Notes: generated from the letters alone by a model not told the origin. A stretch of 64,000 nt of DNA from JBQTII01 sp052388275 (GCA_052388275.1 JBQTII010000008.1:43120-107119); one strand, 5' to 3'. Counted from the first letter of the stretch, positions 47,525 to 60,346 are shown. Numbers and translations are program-made.

Positions 47525-49375
47525 TCAGCGTCCCTGCAGCCGCCGGGTGAGGCCGGTGGCGCGGGCTGCGGGGTTGGACACGGCACGCGCGACGGCCTCC
47601 GCGGAGCCGAGCAGGCGGATGCCGTCGCTGGCCCGGGTGAGTGCCGTATACAGCGTCTGTCGGGTTGCCAGGGGCGAATCGGCGGGCGGGAGCACGATCG
47701 TCACGGTGGTGAACTCGCTGCCCTGACTGCGGTGCACGGTCATGACGTGCGCCGAGCGCACCGATGGCAGGCGATGCACCGGGACCAGATGCGCGTGCTC
47801 GCCGCGGCGGAACGCGGCGAGCAGGGTGCCGTCCGGTGCGGGCAGCACGATCCCGGTATCACCGTTGAAGACCCGTAGCTCGCGGTCGTTGACGTTGATC
47901 AGGATCGGTGCGCCGACGTAGTGGCCGTCCCCGCGCACGGCGGCTGCTCCCGGGCGGGCGGCGCTGATCGCCCTCATCGCGGCGTCGGTCCAGTGCGCCA
48001 CCCCGCGGGGCCCGGTGCGGTGCGCGCACAGCACCCGGTGCGCCTCCATCGCTCGTAGTGCGCCGTCTGCATCGCCGGCTTCGGCGGCGGCGATCATCGC
48101 CAGCGCCGCGGATACCACCGGTGCCCGCACGAGCGCGGCGGCGCGCTCGTTCACCGGTTCGTCGTCGGGCACCTCGATGAACTCCACCCCGCCCTCGCCC
48201 GAGCGCAGCAGGGACAGCACGGCATCGCTCGCACCGCCGCGGACGGCGCTCGCCAGCCCGGCGATCACCCCGCCGCCGGAGTAGCGCCGGGTCCGCGACA
48301 GCGTCACTACCGCGGCCTCGAGCTGGGCACTCTGGGCCTGGTGATCGCCGGCCGGTGCGGTGGCCGCGACGATGTCGCCAAGCACGGCGCCGGCCTCGAC
48401 CGAAGCCAGCTGATCTGGGTCGCCGACCAGGATGAGGCGGGCGCTGGGGCGCACGGCCTCTAGCAGACGCGCCATGACGGTGAGGGAGACCATCGAGGCC
48501 TCGTCGATCAGAACCACGTCGTGCGGTAACGGATTGCCGCGGTGGTGACGGAATCGCGTGCTGCCGATCCGAGCGCCGAGCAGGCGGTGGATCGTGGTCG
48601 CCGGCGGCGCGCACACGCGTGCACGGTCCTGCTCCGCCAGTTCGCCCAGCGCCCCGGTAACCGCCTCGGAGAGCCGGGCCGCGGCCTTGCCGGTCGGGGC
48701 GGCCAGGGCCACTCGCGGGGGCGGGCCGCCGGGGTCGGTGAGCAGCGCGAGAATCCGGGCGACCGTGGTGGTCTTGCCGGTGCCCGGGCCACCGCAGATA
48801 ACCGCGAGCCGACTGCGCGCCGCCAGCTCGGCCGCCGCGCGCTGGTCGGTGTCCTGCGCGTGCGGGAACAACCGGGACAGTGCGGCCGCCAGATGAGCCT
48901 CGTCGAGGTCGGGTCCGGCCGCGGTGGCCCGGGCCAGCAGATCCATGGCCACCTGACCTTCCTGGGCGTAGTACCGCGCCAGCCAGAGCGAACTACCGAC
49001 CAGCCGAACCGGCCGCTCGCCTGGGCCATCGGAGCCGGCGACGAGTGGGCTCGCCGCGCAGGCGTCGAGCCAGGCGCTCGGCTCCGGCCAGGGCGCCGGC
49101 TCGGATCCTTCGGTGCCCTCGCCCGCCTCGGCAGCGATCGTGTTCGCGGCGACCGCAAGATCCAGGACCACCGAACCTGTCCGAGTGCTGCGTACCGTCA
49201 GGGCGACGGCGAGCAGGACGCGCTCGTCGGTTTCCCCGCCCAGGCGACCCAGCGCGGCCGCGACGTGCACGTCCGCCGCCGACAGAATCCCCGCGAGGTT
49301 GAACGCGGCGAGCAGTCCGCCGGCCCGGCGTGCCACGCGCGCTGAGTACGGGTCAGCTCCTGCGCCGACGTTCAA
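47525..49375 (-). CDS. recD: Exodeoxyribonuclease V alpha subunit
   Basis: 616 residues, superfamily 1B helicase. Walker A is CGGPGTGKTTTVARIL (194-209), Walker B is DVVLIDEASMVSL, and the C-terminal helicase motif MTVHRSQGSEF is followed by the UvrD-like VLPPADSPLATRQTLYTALT. RecD is the fast 5'-3' motor of RecBCD in double-strand-break repair and foreign-DNA degradation. It starts at TTG overlapping the recB stop (TTGA). Together with recB and recC it forms a three-gene operon in the order C-B-D. Confidence 0.92.
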   Translation of the reverse strand: MNVGAGADPYSARVARRAGGLLAAFNLAGILSAADVHVAAALGRLGGETDERVLLAVALTVRSTRTGSVVLDLAVAANTIAAEAGEGTEGSEPAPWPEPSAWLDACAASPLVAGSDGPGERPVRLVGSSLWLARYYAQEGQVAMDLLARATAAGPDLDEAHLAAALSRLFPHAQDTDQRAAAELAARSRLAVICGGPGTGKTTTVARILALLTDPGGPPPRVALAAPTGKAAARLSEAVTGALGELAEQDRARVCAPPATTIHRLLGARIGSTRFRHHRGNPLPHDVVLIDEASMVSLTVMARLLEAVRPSARLILVGDPDQLASVEAGAVLGDIVAATAPAGDHQAQSAQLEAAVVTLSRTRRYSGGGVIAGLASAVRGGASDAVLSLLRSGEGGVEFIEVPDDEPVNERAAALVRAPVVSAALAMIAAAEAGDADGALRAMEAHRVLCAHRTGPRGVAHWTDAAMRAISAARPGAAAVRGDGHYVGAPILINVNDRELRVFNGDTGIVLPAPDGTLLAAFRRGEHAHLVPVHRLPSVRSAHVMTVHRSQGSEFTTVTIVLPPADSPLATRQTLYTALTRASDGIRLLGSAEAVARAVSNPAARATGLTRRLQGR

Positions 49376-52300
49376 GGCAGACCGGCCAGCAGATCGGAGG
49401 TAGCCACCACCAGCGCCGCGGGCGGCCGCCAGGCGAACACACCGGGAAGGCCATCCGGGGCGCCCGCGCCCTCGATCGCCATCCCGCGCAGGAACAGGTA
49501 GAGCGCGCCACCGAGTTGGGTCGCGGGATCGTAGTCAATATGACGCCACGTCAGGTAACGATGCAACGCGACGAGATAGAGCAGTGCCTGTAAGGGGTAA
49601 TCCGCGCCGCACATGTGCCGCCCCAGGCGTGGAGCCCGGTATTCGTCCAGCCACGCATCCACTGCCGGTCCGCGGGGATGCAAGCGGTTGGTCTTGTAGT
49701 CCACCACCAGGTATCGATCAGGTGCGCCGATCTGCGAGCGCAGCCGCAGGACCGCATCGATGCTTCCGGTCAGGTAGCCGCGCAGCGGTTGACCCGCCAG
49801 GTCCGGGCAGCGCAGGCGCTCGGCGTAGGGACGAACCGGGTCGCCCGGATCCAGGTGGGCGGTGAGCAGGGCGGCGAGCTCGCCGAGATGGACTCGGCGC
49901 CCGGGCTGGTCCCCCCCGGCCAGCGGCAGCTCGAACTCCAGCTCACAGAGGCGGTCGCCGGCGGCGAAGCCGCTCAGTGCCCGCCCGTCCGCGAGCGGCC
50001 CCAGCGGCGCGTGCAGCGACGCAAGCACGGCCGCGCCGAGCAGGTCCGGGTCTGTTGCGGGCACAGTGGCGTGCGCCAGTGCGGTGGCCACGGCTGCGTC
50101 CACTGCCGACGGCAGATCGGGCGCGGCCGGGTCCAGGAGCTCCAGCACCTGGTGAACCAAGGTGCCGAATGCGGCGCCCGCCGGGAGATCGTCGAACAGC
50201 GACACCGTGGCCGCCCTCGCCAGGAGCGGGGTCGATGCGTCATCGGGGTCGGCATCGTGGTAGACCCCGTCGCCAGAAACCCCGTCGCCAGAAACCCCGT
50301 CGCCTTCGTCGATCGTGCCGGGCCGTTCGGGCTCGGGCGCGGCGCTCGGGGAGGCCTCGTGCGCGGCCGCGGTCAGCGAACTGTAAGAGGTCCGGCGCCA
50401 CTCCAGATCGACGCTGCGGTCGAAGACCGCCACGACCGGGACGCCTGGAGCCCGTGCGGGCTCCGTCCACTGTGCCGCGGCGCCCGGCGCGCTGATCGCC
50501 TCCACCGCCAGCGATCCCTGCGAGGTGCCCGCCAGCTCGGTCAGTCGCGCGAGGGCCTGCGCGTCGTCCGGAATCGCGACCTCTGGCGGCGGCGGTGCGC
50601 CGCGCGGTGCGAACAGCACCCGGTGAAGTGGTCCGCTGCGCGTCGTGGTCGAGGGCGCCCACCACACCGTCAGCGCCGAGCGTGCGCGGGTGGCGGCGAC
50701 ATAGAGCAGGCGCAGGTCCTCCCCTGCCTGCTCACGGGTATGCGCGGCCAGTGCCTCGTCCCAGCCCGGCCCACCCAGATGCCGCGAGCGCACGGCGGTC
50801 ACCGGGTCGTGGAACAACGCCGTCGGGGGCTCAAACCCTCGCCGGGTCCAGGCGAACGGCAGGTATACCAGGGGGAACTCCAAACCCTTGCTCGAGTGGA
50901 TGGTCACGATCTGGACCGCAGCGGCATCGGAGTCCAGGCGGCGGCTGCGTTCGGCGCCCGGGTTCTCGGCCGCCTCGACGATCCGCCGCCGCAGCCAGGC
51001 CAGGGCGGTACCTGTTCGCAGACCGTCGGCGGTGGTGGCTGCGTGCAGTACGTCGGCGATGTGACGCAGGTCGGTGACGACCCGCTCGCCGCCGGCAATC
51101 GCGAGTAGCCGCGCGCAGGTGCCCCGCTCGGCGTCGACGCGCGCGAACAATCCGGCGGGGCCGTGCTCGGCGAGGACCGCAGCCCAGCGCCGCAGCTGAC
51201 CGACCAGCAGGTCGTGGGCGCCCTCTCCGCCAGACACCAGTGCGTCGGCGTCGAACCCGATGAAGTCCGAGATCGCCAACCGGCGCACCAGCGGCGCGCG
51301 CGAGGGTGCCTCGACGGCCTCCAGCAGGGTGACCCACTCCCCGGCGGCTCGGGTGGCGAACACGCTCTGGTGAGTGCGCAGCACCGTCGGCACCCCGGCT
51401 CTGGTGAGTCGTTGGCGGACAAGATCACCCTCGCGTGCCGTGGCGACCAGGACGGCGATGTCGCCGGGTCGGACCGCGCGCGCGGGGGATGCCGATTTCT
51501 CCCGCAGGGTGCTGTCGTCGGTGAGTACATCGACGATTTGCGCACCGAGATCGTCGACGATCGCCGCCCGGACGCCGGCGACCAACGGGACACCTCCCTT
51601 GCCCGTCGGCAGCCCGGTCGAACTCACCACGCGCAGCCGCACCGGTGCCCCGCCGCCCGGACGCTGGAGTAACGGCTCGACATTGCCGGCGCTCACCTCA
51701 CCGACCACGATCCTCCGATCTCCGAGTTCGATGCCGCCGAGCAGGGTGTGCAGCGCGCGCAGCACTCGGGCGTCACTGCGATAGTTGTGCGGAAGGGTTG
51801 CCACGGAATCCGCGTCGGCGGCCGCCCGCAGATAGCTGTGCACATCGCCGCCGCGGAAGGCGTAGATCGCCTGTTTGGGGTCACCGATCAGCACGAGCGT
51901 CCCCTGCGAGCCGAACGCGCTGCGCAGAATGTCCCACTGCGCGGGGTCGGTGTCCTGAAACTCATCGACCAGCACGACGCGGTAGCGCGATTGCAGGCGC
52001 GCGGCCAGGGTGGGTCCGCAGACGGGGTCGGCGAGCGCGTCGCGCAGGCGGGTCAGCAGGTCGTCGAAACCCATGGTGCGGGCGGCGGTGAGCCGGTTGT
52101 GCACCTCCGTGCGCACCGCCTCGGCGTAGGCGACCCGCACGTGACCGCGGGGTTCCAGGGCGGCGTGCCGATCCTGTGCGGCGTCGGCGGCGATCATCTG
52201 GGCCAGCGCGGGGTCGAAGTCCGGTCGGGAGGTCTCCCGGTGATATTTGCGCAGATAGAAGTCCGCCGCCACGTCGGAGACCACCGTGCGGATGTCCTCG

Positions 52301-52743
52301 ACCAGGGCGGTGTCGGGGTCGGCCGAGGCAGCCGCCCCGAGCCCGCGCAGTACGAGCTGGCAGAAGGCGTGGGTGGTGACGATCGTGGCGGCGTCGAAGT
52401 CCGCGGTCGCGGCGGCGAGCCGTTGCTGACGGAGCCTCACGGTGGCGAGATCACCGGTGGCCAGGTGAGCGAGCAGCCGATCATCGCCGGTGCGTGCCCT
52501 GGCCGGATCACGCAAGCCGTCGCGAGCGCTGGTGAGTCGCTCCCGAACGCGTTCACGCAGTTCCCGGGTCGCGCTGCGCCCGAAGGTGACGACCAGCAGC
52601 TCGCCGAGTTCGGCGGCGCCTTCGGCGACGTACCGCGTGACCAGCGCCGCGATCGTGTACGTCTTGCCGGTGCCGGCGCTGGCCTCGAGCAGGCTGGTCC
52701 CGGTCGGCAGCGGGCCGAGAAGGTCGAACGCGGGGGAGGTCAT
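49372..52743 (-). CDS. recB: Exodeoxyribonuclease V beta subunit
   Basis: 1123 residues. The SF1A helicase Walker A is EASAGTGKTYTIAALV (20-35) and motif II is VLVDEFQDTDPAQW. Motif VI follows (LYVAATRARSALTVWW). The C-terminal RecB-family nuclease has YLVVDYKTNRLHPRG with the catalytic Asp and Lys. A short Asp/Gly repeat (GDGVSGDGVSGDGVY) lies before the nuclease domain. ATG 52743 overlaps the recC stop as ATGA. It is the helicase-nuclease subunit of RecBCD. Confidence 0.94.
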   Translation of the reverse strand: MTSPAFDLLGPLPTGTSLLEASAGTGKTYTIAALVTRYVAEGAAELGELLVVTFGRSATRELRERVRERLTSARDGLRDPARARTGDDRLLAHLATGDLATVRLRQQRLAAATADFDAATIVTTHAFCQLVLRGLGAAASADPDTALVEDIRTVVSDVAADFYLRKYHRETSRPDFDPALAQMIAADAAQDRHAALEPRGHVRVAYAEAVRTEVHNRLTAARTMGFDDLLTRLRDALADPVCGPTLAARLQSRYRVVLVDEFQDTDPAQWDILRSAFGSQGTLVLIGDPKQAIYAFRGGDVHSYLRAAADADSVATLPHNYRSDARVLRALHTLLGGIELGDRRIVVGEVSAGNVEPLLQRPGGGAPVRLRVVSSTGLPTGKGGVPLVAGVRAAIVDDLGAQIVDVLTDDSTLREKSASPARAVRPGDIAVLVATAREGDLVRQRLTRAGVPTVLRTHQSVFATRAAGEWVTLLEAVEAPSRAPLVRRLAISDFIGFDADALVSGGEGAHDLLVGQLRRWAAVLAEHGPAGLFARVDAERGTCARLLAIAGGERVVTDLRHIADVLHAATTADGLRTGTALAWLRRRIVEAAENPGAERSRRLDSDAAAVQIVTIHSSKGLEFPLVYLPFAWTRRGFEPPTALFHDPVTAVRSRHLGGPGWDEALAAHTREQAGEDLRLLYVAATRARSALTVWWAPSTTTRSGPLHRVLFAPRGAPPPPEVAIPDDAQALARLTELAGTSQGSLAVEAISAPGAAAQWTEPARAPGVPVVAVFDRSVDLEWRRTSYSSLTAAAHEASPSAAPEPERPGTIDEGDGVSGDGVSGDGVYHDADPDDASTPLLARAATVSLFDDLPAGAAFGTLVHQVLELLDPAAPDLPSAVDAAVATALAHATVPATDPDLLGAAVLASLHAPLGPLADGRALSGFAAGDRLCELEFELPLAGGDQPGRRVHLGELAALLTAHLDPGDPVRPYAERLRCPDLAGQPLRGYLTGSIDAVLRLRSQIGAPDRYLVVDYKTNRLHPRGPAVDAWLDEYRAPRLGRHMCGADYPLQALLYLVALHRYLTWRHIDYDPATQLGGALYLFLRGMAIEGAGAPDGLPGVFAWRPPAALVVATSDLLAGLP

Positions 52744-55700
52744 GAGGCAGCCACCTGCTCGGCACGACGGATCGGCGCCCACAGGTCGGCGGTGACCGAC
52801 CGCAGCCGCACCAGGTCCAGGCTCTGCAAGGGCGCCTGCGGACCCCAGAGCAGGCGATGCGCCGGGTCGGTGTTCTCGCCGGCCGCCGCGCCCCGGCCCG
52901 TCCACTCCTCATTCGCCCGTCCGAGCGCCTCGCCGTCGGACATGCCTCGCTCGCGCGCGTCGAAGAAGGCGTAGGAGGTCTTCAGCGGCAGTGCGAGCGG
53001 CGCGCACAGCCCGTCGCGCCGCAGCCGGACCAGTGCGGCGAGTTCCGTCCTCGCGTCCGCCTCCTTCAGCGGACCGAGGACGTGGCGGATCGCCGATCTA
53101 CCCCGTCGCGCGATGGTGACGACCCGCCACGGCCGATCAGGGATTGCGGCGCTCAGGGCCAGCAGTTCCACCCACGCGGTCAGCCGTTGCTTGGGTCCGA
53201 GCGTGGAGTACCCGACGTGCACGACGACCTCCCCGCGGCAATCGGGCACGGTACCGAACACTGGCCCCAGGCCACCCCCGAGCTCGACGGTGAGGTCGGT
53301 GACGTCCACCTCGGCCCGCAGCAGGTCCGCCCGGGCGCACTCGACGATCGCCTCCACCGCAGCGACTATCGGGGTGGCCGCCCGGTCCCCGAGAACGTTG
53401 GGGGGCAACGCGCCGCGGCGGCGTTCCCGTTCGCCGCAGGTGAGCAGGTCCACCCCGGCGAGGCGGGCCCGCAGCAGCCGGTCCCCGACCGCCCACTCCT
53501 CGAGTTTGGTCAACGCCAGCGGAATCGAGGTCGCCGCCGGCTCCGACGCAGGCGTGGCGTGGACATCGAGGCGCTGGCGCAGGAAGGCGCGAGCCGGGTG
53601 CACGAGGAAGGCAAGAAGCTCCGCGAGCGCGACCGGACCGGGCTCCGCCGGCGCCAGCGCGGCACCGACCAGCGGCTGCGGCGCAGTGCGGGTGCCGAGC
53701 AGTGCACGCGCGCCGGCGAGGGCGACGGTGTCGAAACTGGTGGGCACCGGAGGTGAATCCGGTGCTCCGAGGCCGAAGTTGCGCGGGTCGAAACTCTGCA
53801 GTGGATGACGCACGGTGATGTGGGCGCGCACCGGCCGCCCGTCGGGCGAGGTGGCCACCTCATCGAGCGCGTCGAGTAACTCACCCAGTGGCACCGCCGG
53901 GGGCACCTCGGCGCCGGTGCGCTCGTCGGCGCCGGAGTAGATGACCATCAGGTGATCGCGTGCCGAGCAGATTGCGTCGAGCAGGAGTTGGCGGTCCTCG
54001 GTGCGGGGGTCCCGTTCGCCGCCTCGCCTCCTCGGCCAGGCCAGCACGTCGTCGGCGTCCGGGGTGCCCGCGCGGGGAAATGCGCTGTCGTCCAGGCCGA
54101 GCAGCACGATCACTCGGTGCGGCACCGAGCGCATCGGGACCATCGTGGAGACGGTGAGCGTGCCGGTGCGGAAACCGGCTCTGGTGGGCCGTCCGCCGAG
54201 CCGCGAGGTGATCAGCGCGGCCAGGTCTGCGGGTTCCAACAGTGGATCGCAGCCATGGGCTGCCTCGGCGATGTCCGCCAGCTCCGCCGTGAGGGCATGG
54301 CGCTGCCAACTCTGGCCGGGGGCCGTGTCCGCGAGCCCAAGTAGGTGTTCGCGAATGCCGGCGAGGTAGTCATGGAGCCGCAGTGGTCGCGAGCAGAACT
54401 CCACCGCGTTGGCGAGGCGGTCCAGGTATTCCGCGAACCGCCCGGCCAGGTCGATGTCGGCCGAATCCACACCGTCCAGTGGGAGGACGGTGCCCAGCCA
54501 ATGCTCATCGGAGTCCATCGCGGCGGCGAGCAGGATGCGATCCAGCCCGGCCCGCCAGGTACCTGCCCCGATCGCTGCGAGGCCGAACTGCTCACGGTGG
54601 CGGTTGTCCAGTCCCCAGCGCACCCCAGAATCCGCGGCCCAGCGGCGCAGCTGCTCGCCGGCCTCGGCGTCGAAACCGAACCGCCGGGCGACCGCCTCAG
54701 TGGTGGCCAGGTCGAGAACCTCGGTCGCGCTTGCACGGCCGGTGGACATCTCCAGTACGGCGCGCAGCGTCGCGAACAGCGGGTTGGTCGCGACCATCGA
54801 CCGGTCCGTGAGCCGGACTGCCAACCTGGTGGCGGGATGGCGGATGGTCGGCGGCAGGTCGTCATCGGCGGCGAAGGCTGCCGTGATGAGTGGGGCGAAC
54901 GTGTCGATGTCGGGGCACATGATGAGCACGTCACGCGGTTGCAGGGCGGTGTCGGCCGCCAGCAACGTCGTCACCAGCTCCCGCAGGACCTCGACCTGGC
55001 GGACCGGTCCGTGGCACGAATGCACCCCGACGCTGCGATCGAGGGCGTCCAAGGAGAACGCCGGGGCGTCACCGGGCGCGTGATCCTCGGCGAGGGCGCG
55101 CTGCAGGGCACCGAGCAGTGTGGTCGGGGGCGCGGGTGAATCGTGGTGGGTGTCGGTGTGGGTAGGCGCGGCGCTCTGGATTCGGCGCTGCAGTGCCTGC
55201 ACGTCCCGCGAGAGCGAGGCAAGCAAGGGATGGCGAGGACTCTCGCCGCGGGCGAGCGCGGACCACAGGGACGGCGAGGCGTGCGGAATCCACAGGTGCA
55301 CGTCCCTGTCCGCCGCCAGTGCCGCCAGCACCGCCAACCGGGCGCTGGACAGACGGTTCAGTCCGAACAGGTGTAGCCGCTGGGGAAGGTCGATACAGTT
55401 CGGCAGCTCGCGCAGTCGCGCCACCGTCGCCGGCAGGAGCTCGGCGGGACTGGGAGTGCCCAGCTTTGCCCGCAGGGCCCGCCACAGCTGCGGCTGCCAG
55501 CGCAGGTCCTCCGGCAGGGGCAGACCGTCCTCGCCCAGGTCCTTGCCCGTGGCCCAGAACGCCAGCATGGCGGGCCGCTCCTGCCCGTACTCGGTGAAGC
55601 GTCCGGCCAGACGGGCCGCGATCGGATACCGGAGCGCGCCCGTACGCAGCCGTGAGCTCAGCGGCTCACCGGCGGCGCCGTCGCCGAGCAAGTCCACCAA

Positions 55701-56006
55701 GGGCCAGACCAACCGGTCGCGCTCCCACGGATCGCCCCTCGACGGTCCGGTCTCGCGGCCGGCTCGCTCGGCGACGTCGTCAAGCAGGCGAGTGGGGGAG
55801 GAGAACGTCACGTTCGCGCAGATGCCTGCGCCGGTGCCGCCAGCGCCGAGGACGTGCGAGAGGCGCTGCGCCAGCCAGCGCTCGATGCCCTTCGCCGACA
55901 CCGCGAGGACTATCGGTTGCAATGGATCGGCGCTCGGGGCGTCCAGGGTGCGCGCGAGCTCACCGGCGAGGGTGTCGGAGTCCGCGGAGCGGTGCAGGTG
56001 CAGCAT
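52740..56006 (-). CDS. recC: Exodeoxyribonuclease V gamma subunit
   Basis: 1088 residues, the normal size for RecC. It opens LHLHRSADSDTLAGELARTL and has the RecC-typical inactive helicase and nuclease domains, with sections such as RLHLFGLNRLSSARLAVLAA and HRVIVLLGLDDSAFPR. It lacks a functional Walker A. It is the first gene of the recC-recB-recD operon. RecC recognises the recombination hotspot (Chi-like) sequence and splits the strands. Divergent from the first subtilase gene across 188 bp. Confidence 0.93.
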   Translation of the reverse strand: MLHLHRSADSDTLAGELARTLDAPSADPLQPIVLAVSAKGIERWLAQRLSHVLGAGGTGAGICANVTFSSPTRLLDDVAERAGRETGPSRGDPWERDRLVWPLVDLLGDGAAGEPLSSRLRTGALRYPIAARLAGRFTEYGQERPAMLAFWATGKDLGEDGLPLPEDLRWQPQLWRALRAKLGTPSPAELLPATVARLRELPNCIDLPQRLHLFGLNRLSSARLAVLAALAADRDVHLWIPHASPSLWSALARGESPRHPLLASLSRDVQALQRRIQSAAPTHTDTHHDSPAPPTTLLGALQRALAEDHAPGDAPAFSLDALDRSVGVHSCHGPVRQVEVLRELVTTLLAADTALQPRDVLIMCPDIDTFAPLITAAFAADDDLPPTIRHPATRLAVRLTDRSMVATNPLFATLRAVLEMSTGRASATEVLDLATTEAVARRFGFDAEAGEQLRRWAADSGVRWGLDNRHREQFGLAAIGAGTWRAGLDRILLAAAMDSDEHWLGTVLPLDGVDSADIDLAGRFAEYLDRLANAVEFCSRPLRLHDYLAGIREHLLGLADTAPGQSWQRHALTAELADIAEAAHGCDPLLEPADLAALITSRLGGRPTRAGFRTGTLTVSTMVPMRSVPHRVIVLLGLDDSAFPRAGTPDADDVLAWPRRRGGERDPRTEDRQLLLDAICSARDHLMVIYSGADERTGAEVPPAVPLGELLDALDEVATSPDGRPVRAHITVRHPLQSFDPRNFGLGAPDSPPVPTSFDTVALAGARALLGTRTAPQPLVGAALAPAEPGPVALAELLAFLVHPARAFLRQRLDVHATPASEPAATSIPLALTKLEEWAVGDRLLRARLAGVDLLTCGERERRRGALPPNVLGDRAATPIVAAVEAIVECARADLLRAEVDVTDLTVELGGGLGPVFGTVPDCRGEVVVHVGYSTLGPKQRLTAWVELLALSAAIPDRPWRVVTIARRGRSAIRHVLGPLKEADARTELAALVRLRRDGLCAPLALPLKTSYAFFDARERGMSDGEALGRANEEWTGRGAAAGENTDPAHRLLWGPQAPLQSLDLVRLRSVTADLWAPIRRAEQVAAS

Positions 56007-56194
56007 CGCCGCTCACCTTGTCAGCACCCACCGACAGCGCGTCCACGGGGCAGGCACCGAAGGACAACACTGCAGGATTTGACCGGCTTGTCCGCTTCGC
56101 CTAGCTGTGCGGATTCTGAATGCAACCCGCACCCGACGCAGTGCGTCCTAGCCTCGAAGCAGTGGGCCCGGGGCCCAGTCACCCGGGGGGGTCT

Positions 56195-58060
56195 GTGAAC
56201 GCTTCTCGCCATCTGAGGCAACGGTTAGCTGTCCTGTGGGCGGCCTCGCTCGCCTTCGGGGCACTGTCCGTACCGGCGGCTGTGGCTGATCACTCGCAGC
56301 GCTACATCGTCACGTTCACGGACATCTCGACCGAGGCCGACATCAACGCGGCCCGCGAGCGGGCGCAATCCCTCGGTGGGCAGGTCGTGCACGACTACTC
56401 CGACGCGATCCGCGGTTTCGCCGCTGTCCTGACCTCGGCCGCGCGCGCCGATCTGCAGTCCGATCCGGCGGTGGACACCATCGCCGCGGACGAGGTCGTC
56501 TCCCTCTTCGAGGCGGACGTCGCGCCGAGCGCGCCGCAGTCCTCCGTTCTGGATTCGCTGGACCGCATCGACCAGCGGTCCTCGCAACTCGACGGGCTCT
56601 TCCGCCAGAACGGCACCGGAGAGGGTGTGCGCGCGTATGTGGTCGACACCGGAATCGCCGACCATGACGACTTCGGTGACCGGGTAATGGCAGGTTTTGA
56701 CGTGGCGAACAAGAGCGAGGACGGACGCGAGGACTGCAACGGGCACGGCACCCACGTGGCCGGCACCCTGGGGGGACGCAGTGTGGGCGTGGCCAAGGAG
56801 GTCACGCTGATCCCCGTGCGGGTGTTTCGGTGCTCGGGTAGCACGGGGGTCTCCGATGTGATCGCCGGGATCGACTGGGCCACGGCTCACCACAAGCGGC
56901 GCGGCGGTCCGGCCGTCCTCAACCTCAGCCTCGGTGTGCCGAAGAACTCTGACCTCGACGACGCCGTGCAAGGCGTGATCGCCGCGGGAATCACCGTGGT
57001 GGCGGCAGCCGGAAACGGCGGCGGCAGCGCCTGCAAGGTGTCACCGGCCCGCGTGCCGGCAGCCATTACGGTCGGTGCGGTCTGGGTGGACGGGGCACGA
57101 GCGGAGTTCTCCAACGTCGGGTCGTGTGTCGACCTCTTCGCGCCGGGGGTGAACATCTGGTCCGCCGATGCCCATGACTCCGACGGCTTTCGATTTGAGC
57201 GAGGCACGTCGATGGCGGCGCCGCACGTGGCCGGGGCGGTGGCCGCCTACCTGCAGAACGTGCCCAAGGCCACGCCGGGTTCGGTGCGCACCGTGGTGAT
57301 CGGGGCATCCACCAAGGGAATCCTGAGCGGGATCGGATCGCAGTCGCCGAACCGCTTCCTGTATTCCCTGCTGCCGACGAGCAACCGGGCTCCGAACGTG
57401 CGCACCCCCACCGTGTCGCTGCCTGGTGCCGGTGGTGAGATCCGCACCGACGAGGTTCCGGTCAAGGTGAGCTGGTCCGGTTCGGATCCCGACGGACACC
57501 GGATCTCGACCTACCGGGTCCAGCGCAGCTACGACGGTGGGGAGACCTGGAGGACCGTCGAGACGGTGGACGGGGGGACCGAATCGGTGAAGGTCTGGAC
57601 CCGACCGCAGAAGAGCCTGCGCTTGCGGGTTCGAGCCACCGATGAGTTCGGCAAGTCGGGACACAATGCCCGAACAGCCACCATGCGCCTTGCGCTGCTG
57701 CAGGAGTCGGCGGCTGAGCTGCGCTCGAGCTGGCAGCGTGAACGCGGCAAGAAGCTGTCCGGTGGAGCCGAGCGGATCGCCGGCCGCGAGGGCGCCACCC
57801 TGACGTTGACGTTCACCGGGTCGCGCATCCGCTGGATCGGGTCGACCGGACGCGATCGCGGCCGCGCGAAGGTCTACCTCGATGGCAAGCACGTCGCGAC
57901 GGTCGACACCTACACCGGCGAGCGAGCGGTCCGTCAGGTTCTCTTCGGTGATTCCCTCAAGCCCGGACGGCACACGTTGCGCATCGTGCTCACCGGCACT
58001 GAGCGGGCTAAGGCTTCGGGTTCCAAGGTCGCCGCGGACGCCTTCATCGTCCTGGACTGA
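56195..58060 (+). CDS. Secreted subtilisin-like serine protease (first of three)
   Basis: 621 residues. A signal peptide ends near AVADHS (residue 32). An inhibitor-I9-like propeptide runs to about 105. The S8 domain has Asp151 (VVDTGIADH), His184 (NGHGTHVAGT), oxyanion Asn274 (AAGNGGG) and Ser339 (GTSMAAPHVAG). An Fn3-like module (WSGSDPDGHRISTYRVQRSY) and a C-terminal beta-sandwich (RIRWIGSTGRDRGRAKVYLD) follow. The same architecture recurs in the next two genes. GTG 56195 begins the signal peptide; an upstream start would add a non-signal leader. Confidence 0.9.
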   Translation: MNASRHLRQRLAVLWAASLAFGALSVPAAVADHSQRYIVTFTDISTEADINAARERAQSLGGQVVHDYSDAIRGFAAVLTSAARADLQSDPAVDTIAADEVVSLFEADVAPSAPQSSVLDSLDRIDQRSSQLDGLFRQNGTGEGVRAYVVDTGIADHDDFGDRVMAGFDVANKSEDGREDCNGHGTHVAGTLGGRSVGVAKEVTLIPVRVFRCSGSTGVSDVIAGIDWATAHHKRRGGPAVLNLSLGVPKNSDLDDAVQGVIAAGITVVAAAGNGGGSACKVSPARVPAAITVGAVWVDGARAEFSNVGSCVDLFAPGVNIWSADAHDSDGFRFERGTSMAAPHVAGAVAAYLQNVPKATPGSVRTVVIGASTKGILSGIGSQSPNRFLYSLLPTSNRAPNVRTPTVSLPGAGGEIRTDEVPVKVSWSGSDPDGHRISTYRVQRSYDGGETWRTVETVDGGTESVKVWTRPQKSLRLRVRATDEFGKSGHNARTATMRLALLQESAAELRSSWQRERGKKLSGGAERIAGREGATLTLTFTGSRIRWIGSTGRDRGRAKVYLDGKHVATVDTYTGERAVRQVLFGDSLKPGRHTLRIVLTGTERAKASGSKVAADAFIVLD

Positions 58061-58166
58061 GCGGACTCGCGCGTCCGAATTGCGTGTTTCCCCCGACGTG
58101 TCTGCAATCTGACGAGTCATCACGACAGATCCGGACTTGGCCGTGAGTCGAGGTTTCCCGCCGCAC

Positions 58167-58202
58167 GAAGATCGCCGGCTGAAGGGAACGAAGCCGATCT
58201 TC
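58167..58202 (+). terminator. Imperfect hairpin after the first subtilase
   Basis: GAAGATC pairs with GATCTTC and GGCT with AGCC across an 11-nt loop, with a GCC bulge. It lies about 107 nt after the first subtilase stop and before the second gene's promoter region. No U-tract. Confidence 0.45.
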
Positions 58203-58333
58203 CTCGCGTCATAGTCCGCAAGCCCTCACCGCCCGGCCATCAAGTAGACCCGGACGCACACCGAACACTCCGGCAACGGGTGACGCACTGCCCGAGTCCG
58301 GAACTGCCCACGCGCCAAGAATGAGGAGCTCAC

Positions 58334-60346
<2,013 letters not shown>
